A stretch of 64,000 nt of DNA from Streptomyces roseolilacinus (GTDB taxonomy: Bacteria; Actinomycetota; Actinomycetes; Streptomycetales; Streptomycetaceae), in the NCBI RefSeq assembly GCF_014649335.1, contig NZ_BMSV01000008.1, forward strand, positions 310,001 to 374,000, in the 5' to 3' direction. Positions within the stretch are counted from its first letter, which is position 1. The number at the start of each line of letters is the position of its first letter. Positions 62,201 through 64,000 of the stretch are shown piece by piece. The notes beneath the pieces are model-generated. The model was not told the origin of the DNA, ran no database searches, and saw only the letters and a list, made by a program, of their open reading frames with translations. The translations under genes and the position numbers were made by a program.

Positions 62201-62286
62201 TCCAGGTGTTCGACCGGGACGGGACGCGCCTGCGCGTGGAGTCGGTTCTCCATACGGCGCTGGGCGTACTTGAGGCCAAGGTTTGA
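56299..62286 (+). CDS. giant P-loop ATPase, third component of the helicase operon
   Basis: 1,995 aa from ATG 56299, 88 bp after the previous stop. The N-terminal 600 residues are helical, with an acidic Ala/Pro/Glu/Thr-rich linker around 430-540. A central coiled-coil-like region follows (EERRARLSAIQKERRAALAEKHRQLAARLRR, near residue 940). The NTPase domain has Walker A ILYGGRGLGKSALL (from Gly 1328) and Walker B LLILLDECDRFFE (Asp 1427, Glu 1428), then KVVFAGLHSVQRF (sensor 1-like). The C-terminus is a winged-helix-like region (LSDRELREECAGWWPRGFEHLDSEGFRAYLQEMVGLGVLAP) and a second alpha/beta region (RSVVLVSGVEQLGFWSGLL). The layout suits a STAND/Orc-like AAA+ regulator that senses or loads the helicase. 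Confidence 0.88.
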   Translation: MTASYAVVAKPPSSPHGTPVGLLKELAVTLDGLGQILDAALDALTVGETELALNSLGPKDRQAIMRALGFRKVEPRRFGRVLSEQVLKRLQRVEPTHHRHAVSHLTARIMNDIDHEVAEHGAAGTSPGLVGRWGACLLRLALFSHLQASAHDARLLVWAAEHDWFGMEADEAALAAVLKAAQQVIDATPGFDHLTALGEDAAAEEPQPTAAVPAPRLPDHISAPELAESSAQQGEQPPGEGRSLDDLASAEEELKHVVEEARGAVDRVRAALLDGCPPTDTDLVPLAAVAPAFSHVRGVLSELGVTGVTDRLTDVLRSIDEVRARVERKERNAEARQVVQTVTALGCAPDSAVAAVIADARHSAEALLAKQEWDEQDDVCAHILTLLVRLADMKDRSDAQQEIIELQQQLSVAHPPYAVAAVLYQQITLSEHRTPHPDTAAAPQGEESAEVPEAPEGAISPETATAAQADTGVPETRDHSTADCVPAERPPRSADTAEQQHAPERRVFAAPAATAAVDTTTETADGTETKSIEPVLARLIAEKRFGLAAHLSQAADRPDTEAAVLRLAAAATLLHSRTGRAAQIIEEALHEWEARKESDSDALSLLLLPTLVRAALVTGAPVVGAQLRALTPQLPDALHEVATMVAERALQGALLIAPPHAVVADVSHTEGELRAAVDACQAMLTVPRMRFQRASAMVQRWLAPTGLLGSVLTAIVAGAPDAEHLADELLENLARRAQVEAAIDEMDAALRGPGGRGIQGSGRNNVRHCLDRVRDAVRQWRTVKRDLEAGRSEENVWAFQSIASLRLSLLGLRERVADDLTAAERSSAVLAKATAYVARDLFAEVFDGLDANSRPVETGSEPDVQTVLDAELHKAESAVPGEKPTLDGLLKAVDRTWDDAIERQLARDEFGVIRTITDLADFDVLPAAHTLSLSEERRARLSAIQKERRAALAEKHRQLAARLRRSQADEALTVEQDVSLQELLADARAHLEHDRPGELAAVRRNLDRVEELLPRYREEAADRLRARLAALTDVSAEDRERVLRNLDTDSLATAAELVYFLELGEPVPEIRSEDSHLEAFFPAVPDSLPGGIDADLIATVRARGRYGDRAVLDYAGLSEEEAERAAAALNLWSTLAATKDRININPRESLNPALALLGYEARRARPLDDLPRGKDYRFFELAPVHVTGRAWAPAFGSQIKDRGGKLRALLIWGRPAAKLLITRALQDPDESSLLVVHFGTLDSRTRNELAAASQDTKPVMVVDDAALAYLIAHGNRRVDATTETLLPFSAVNPYIKEKRGQIGREMFYGRDRERKSIHDPAGTQILYGGRGLGKSALLADAGDRFEEQRPGAYRKLYLNLDKIGIGRGTALGAEAIWPTLDQELIRQGVLEEPRRRGPQQESWQRVTDGIARWLAQDPDRRLLILLDECDRFFEADVPECTETRRLRGLGEDSRGRAKVVFAGLHSVQRFTRLARNGPFSHLAQTPTVVGPLAPQFAADLIVHPMRALGFEFADVDLVNRVLGFCSYQPFLLQIFGSRMVQVMQDKRARAPLAPPPYTIEDSDVDAVEQDTSLRSDITAAFKDTLALDDRYHVIANVLAQHARDNGLETRLSDRELREECAGWWPRGFEHLDSEGFRAYLQEMVGLGVLAPNNDGQGWHLRGPNALRMIGTAQEIEARLLRAETESRLEETVVLESRPDLYDGRSAPLTVNQIDYLLGEYVNQVRVVLGTQATGVADVERTLREVTGRVAGWSVPAIGSAKTFRKELAAGRAGERRLLISDLSLGSEKSCRESFDLARAVLPDAAEATRSVVLVSGVEQLGFWSGLLTGPDADHDTIMVLRRHDLRSLKDWTQRHSLCETEERLMRLAKATGGWPYLLDKALHLRDRRPDQDRVLADLASWLGQSSGAEQFVDAVGLLENDTLKAAYDGVVEQLGTDWHDDAYLVTAAEMAGLSSGEACRAVVCLEALQVFDRDGTRLRVESVLHTALGVLEAKV

Positions 62287-62293
62287 CCAACCG

Positions 62294-62323
62294 GGTGGGG
62301 CCGGGGTTGCGCCTGGCCCCACC
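62294..62323. terminator. 9-bp stem hairpin terminating the helicase operon
   Basis: GGTGGGGCC (62294-62302) pairs with GGCCCCACC (62315-62323) across a 12-nt loop, 8 bp after the ATPase stop codon. Confidence 0.75.
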
Positions 62324-62874
62324 GAGACTCGACAAGCACACTCGCGTCCTGTCGGCGGCCACAATAGGAGTGCCGACGGGGCGATCTACTGTTGCCCCTT
62401 TTCCAACTCGCTGCCGAGCTTGCTCTGCCATGGGAGACCCTTGGCGCTGATAGCGATGACCGGGGAGAGGGTTAAGCATTCTGTCGGCCCCGTCGGGGTA
62501 ACGGAACGAGACGGTTCACTGGTCGAGAGAGCGTCGGGGGCTTCTCGGTTGTCGAAGTGAAGATTGCGGAAATCCGCTGGTACGACACGAAGGCCGTGCG
62601 CCTGACGCTGGCTGTGTGAGCTCCTCGCGGAGCTCTCGGGCTGCAGTCGTGCTCCCGGTCAGCGAGTCGTCCTGTGACCCGCATGCACCTGATGTGGCGT
62701 CAGGTAAGTCGGCATCTGGTCAGCATCAGTTCCCGAACAGCCTGATACGGCTGTCCGGCAGGCGCTTGGTCGATGGCGTCCCAACAGCCTGGTCGGCGCG
62801 GAAGCCCAGGCAGGGAGCGCTATCCCCGCTGAGAAGCGATGTTCCTCACAATCATCGACCCCGGCGTGCCCGTG
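62324..62874. other. gene-less right edge of the island
   Basis: About 550 bp with lower GC than the flanks. Several short, mutually inconsistent frames show slight coding look (plus-strand VEVKIAEIRWYDTKAVRLTLAV near 62555-62620; minus-strand DADQMPTYLTPHQVHAGHR near 62680-62730). This suggests decayed remnants of inserted DNA rather than working genes. Confidence 0.4.
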
Positions 62875-62910
62875 TAGAGTGAAGACCGCCCTTGACCTGC
62901 ACAAAGCAGG
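62875..62910 (+). promoter_or_regulatory. candidate panD -10 and leader hairpin
   Basis: TAGAGT at 62875-62880 could be the -10 for panD, with no clear -35. In the leader, CCTGC-ACAAA-GCAGG (62896-62910) can form a small stem-loop. AGGAG sits just before the start codon. Confidence 0.35.
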
Positions 62911-62937
62911 CAGGGAGCCGTCTTCCAGGAGTTCAAC

Positions 62938-63363
62938 ATGCTGCGCACCATGTTCAAGTCCAAGATCCATCGGGCCACGGTGACCCAGGCCGATCTCCAC
63001 TACGTGGGGTCCGTCACCATCGACGCCGACCTGATGGACGCCGCCGACCTCCTGCCCGGTGAGCTCGTCCACATCGTCGACATCGACAACGGCTCCCGCC
63101 TGGAGACGTACGTCATCGAGGGCGAGCGCGGCTCCGGGGTCATCGGCATCAACGGCGCCGCCGCGCACCTCGTCCACCCCGGTGACCTGGTCATCCTCAT
63201 CAGCTACGCCCAGGTCGACGACGCCGAGGCCCGTGCGCTCGTGCCGCGCGTCGTCCACGTCGACGCCGCCAACCGCATCGTGGAGCTCGGCTCCGACGCC
63301 TCCGCCCCGGTGCCGGGCAGCGACACCGCGCGCAGCCCCCACGCCGTACCGGCCGCCCGCTGA
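62938..63363 (+). CDS. panD: aspartate 1-decarboxylase
   Basis: 141 aa pyruvoyl enzyme making beta-alanine from L-aspartate for pantothenate/CoA. MLRTMFKSKIHRATVTQADLHYVGSVTIDADL contains the Gly 24-Ser 25 self-cleavage site, which yields the beta chain and the pyruvoyl-bearing alpha chain; Lys 9 and Tyr 22 are conserved. The core DLLPGELVHIVDIDNGSRLETYVIEGERGSGVIGINGAAAHLVHPGDLVILISYAQV is intact. The last 25 residues are an actinobacterial extension. As a conserved chromosomal gene it marks the right boundary of the island. Confidence 0.96.
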   Translation: MLRTMFKSKIHRATVTQADLHYVGSVTIDADLMDAADLLPGELVHIVDIDNGSRLETYVIEGERGSGVIGINGAAAHLVHPGDLVILISYAQVDDAEARALVPRVVHVDAANRIVELGSDASAPVPGSDTARSPHAVPAAR

Positions 63364-63374
63364 CCGGGAGGGCC

Positions 63375-63416
63375 GGCGGGCGGCCGCCCGGAGGCGTACG
63401 GGGACGGCCGCCCGCC
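63375..63416. terminator. 12-bp stem terminator downstream of panD
   Basis: GGCGGGCGGCCG (63375-63386) pairs perfectly with CGGCCGCCCGCC (63405-63416) across an 18-nt loop, 12 bp after the panD stop. Confidence 0.65.
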
Positions 63417-63570
63417 GCTCCGGCGGTGGGCCCCCACTGACCGCGTTCGGTGGCGGCTCCGCGTCGGATCGGGTGTCCGGGCGGGTGCGGCGGGCATGGT
63501 TCCGGCGTGCCGGGGAACGCGCGGGACGAGATCCCCGACAGGGAGCGACGAACACCCCCAGGGAGAGGCC

Positions 63571-63783
63571 ATGACCGAGCCCCGACCCGACCCCGTGCCG
63601 CCCATGCCCGACCCGGCCCCCGTTCCGGAGCCGCCGGCCCCGGGCCCCGGGCCCGTGCCGACACCGGCGCCGCCGCACCCGGCGCCCGGGCCGGTGCCCA
63701 CCCCGGACCCCGTCCCGAAGCCGCCCGGCCCGGACCCCGTGCCCGACCCGGACCCGGCTCCGGGCCCCCTCGGCGGCGCCTGA
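63571..63783 (+). CDS. proline-rich small protein
   Basis: 70 codons from ATG 63571 with GGGAGAGG upstream. More than a third of the residues are proline, in repeated DPxP, PGPxP and PTPxP units (MTEPRPDPVPPMPDPAPVPE...). There is no signal peptide or domain. The good ribosome-binding site and regular Pro-x-Pro pattern support expression, but low-complexity GC-rich DNA can give such frames by chance. Confidence 0.45.
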   Translation: MTEPRPDPVPPMPDPAPVPEPPAPGPGPVPTPAPPHPAPGPVPTPDPVPKPPGPDPVPDPDPAPGPLGGA

Positions 63784-64000
63784 CGCCCGCGTCGCCGGAC
63801 CGCCGGGGCCCCCGGAGCGCGGACGCGCCGTACGTGTGCCCGCGTGCGGACCCGCGGGCTCCCCCCGACCCGCGGGCCGCCCCGACACCGCGACTTTCGG
63901 CCATCCGACGGGCAAGTCGCGCCCTTGCGCCCTGTGCGCCCCCTTGTCACGCCTCGGCGCCCGCCTCTAGCTTGGGCGGCTGCTGACCTGTGCACAGGGG
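63784..64000. other. right edge of window, no gene recognised
   Basis: No coding frame was chosen. A perfect 12-bp palindrome CCTGTGCACAGG (63987-63998) lies at the edge, and TAGCTT at 63968-63973 could be the -10 of a gene starting beyond the window. Confidence 0.3.

Noticed and set aside
62659..62760. Possible transposase fragment on the minus strand (PTYLTPHQVHAG)
   Set aside because: Resemblance to transposase C-termini is too short and the surrounding sequence does not support it.
63200..63995. Minus-strand Gly-rich frame (GSGSGTGSGPGG repeats) opposite the Pro-rich ORF
   Set aside because: Gly-Ser/Gly-Thr runs are the complement of Pro-x-Pro codons; no start signals, and it runs into panD antisense.

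Overview
The window is chromosomal DNA from a high-GC actinomycete, almost certainly a Streptomyces. Signs are the extreme G/C bias at third codon positions, frequent GTG and TTG starts, a hopanoid C-3 methylase-like radical SAM protein, an ECF sigma factor fused to a membrane-anchored CAP domain, a secreted GH6 cellulase with a perfect CebR box, four tandem-USP-domain proteins, and a CATRA-type CHAT/TPR conflict locus. No rRNA, tRNA, CRISPR array or intact insertion sequence was seen.

Layout. 1-9.9 kb is mixed housekeeping and accessory: a partial alpha/beta hydrolase, a PanE-like reductase, an HpnR-like radical SAM enzyme, a Trypco1-like small protein, the sigma/CAP fusion, a GDSL hydrolase, a PGRP amidase, a WGR-domain protein with a coupled partner, and a DUF350 membrane protein. 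10.4-18.9 kb is mostly metabolic: an FMN reductase, a TPP-dependent pyruvate oxidase-like enzyme, a FUSC transporter, glucose 1-dehydrogenase and gluconokinase (a possible direct glucose-oxidation route), a DUF1622 pair, a rhomboid protease and a small HTH regulator. 19.5-25.5 kb holds a TetR/DMT-exporter pair, then a three-gene B3/4, PaiB-like, DMT operon divergent from an XRE-cupin regulator, then an FhuF-like Fe-S protein. GH6 with its CebR operator follows at 25.7-26.8 kb.

27.9-32.8 kb is a three-gene minus-strand CATRA locus: TTG-started CHAT/TPR protein, small CATRA-associated protein, three-helix membrane CATRA protein. It sits beside a frameshifted gene remnant.

33.2-44.3 kb is a dormancy/redox-stress cluster resembling the Mycobacterium DosR and Streptomyces OsdR regulons: four double-USP proteins, a CBS-BON protein, a DevR-like response regulator, a DevS-like GAF-GAF kinase, a PPOX-fold flavoprotein, a STAS protein and a flavohaemoglobin. 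Recurrent 14-bp palindromes of the type GGGCCGWWCGGCCC lie about 80-130 bp upstream of most of these genes. They keep the exact geometry of the mycobacterial DevR box, so I infer one regulon.

44.6-64 kb: after a membrane metallophosphoesterase comes a visibly less GC-rich island, 46.2-62.3 kb, ending just before panD. It carries an AbiEii-type nucleotidyltransferase with a small non-canonical partner, then a large three-component operon: a DnaQ-exonuclease/DinG-helicase/RecQ-helicase fusion of about 1,996 aa interrupted by a one-base slip in a C8 tract, a 776-aa protein of unknown fold, and a 1,995-aa P-loop ATPase. This operon is the best candidate for an undescribed genome-defence or DNA-processing system. 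panD and a proline-rich small ORF close the window.
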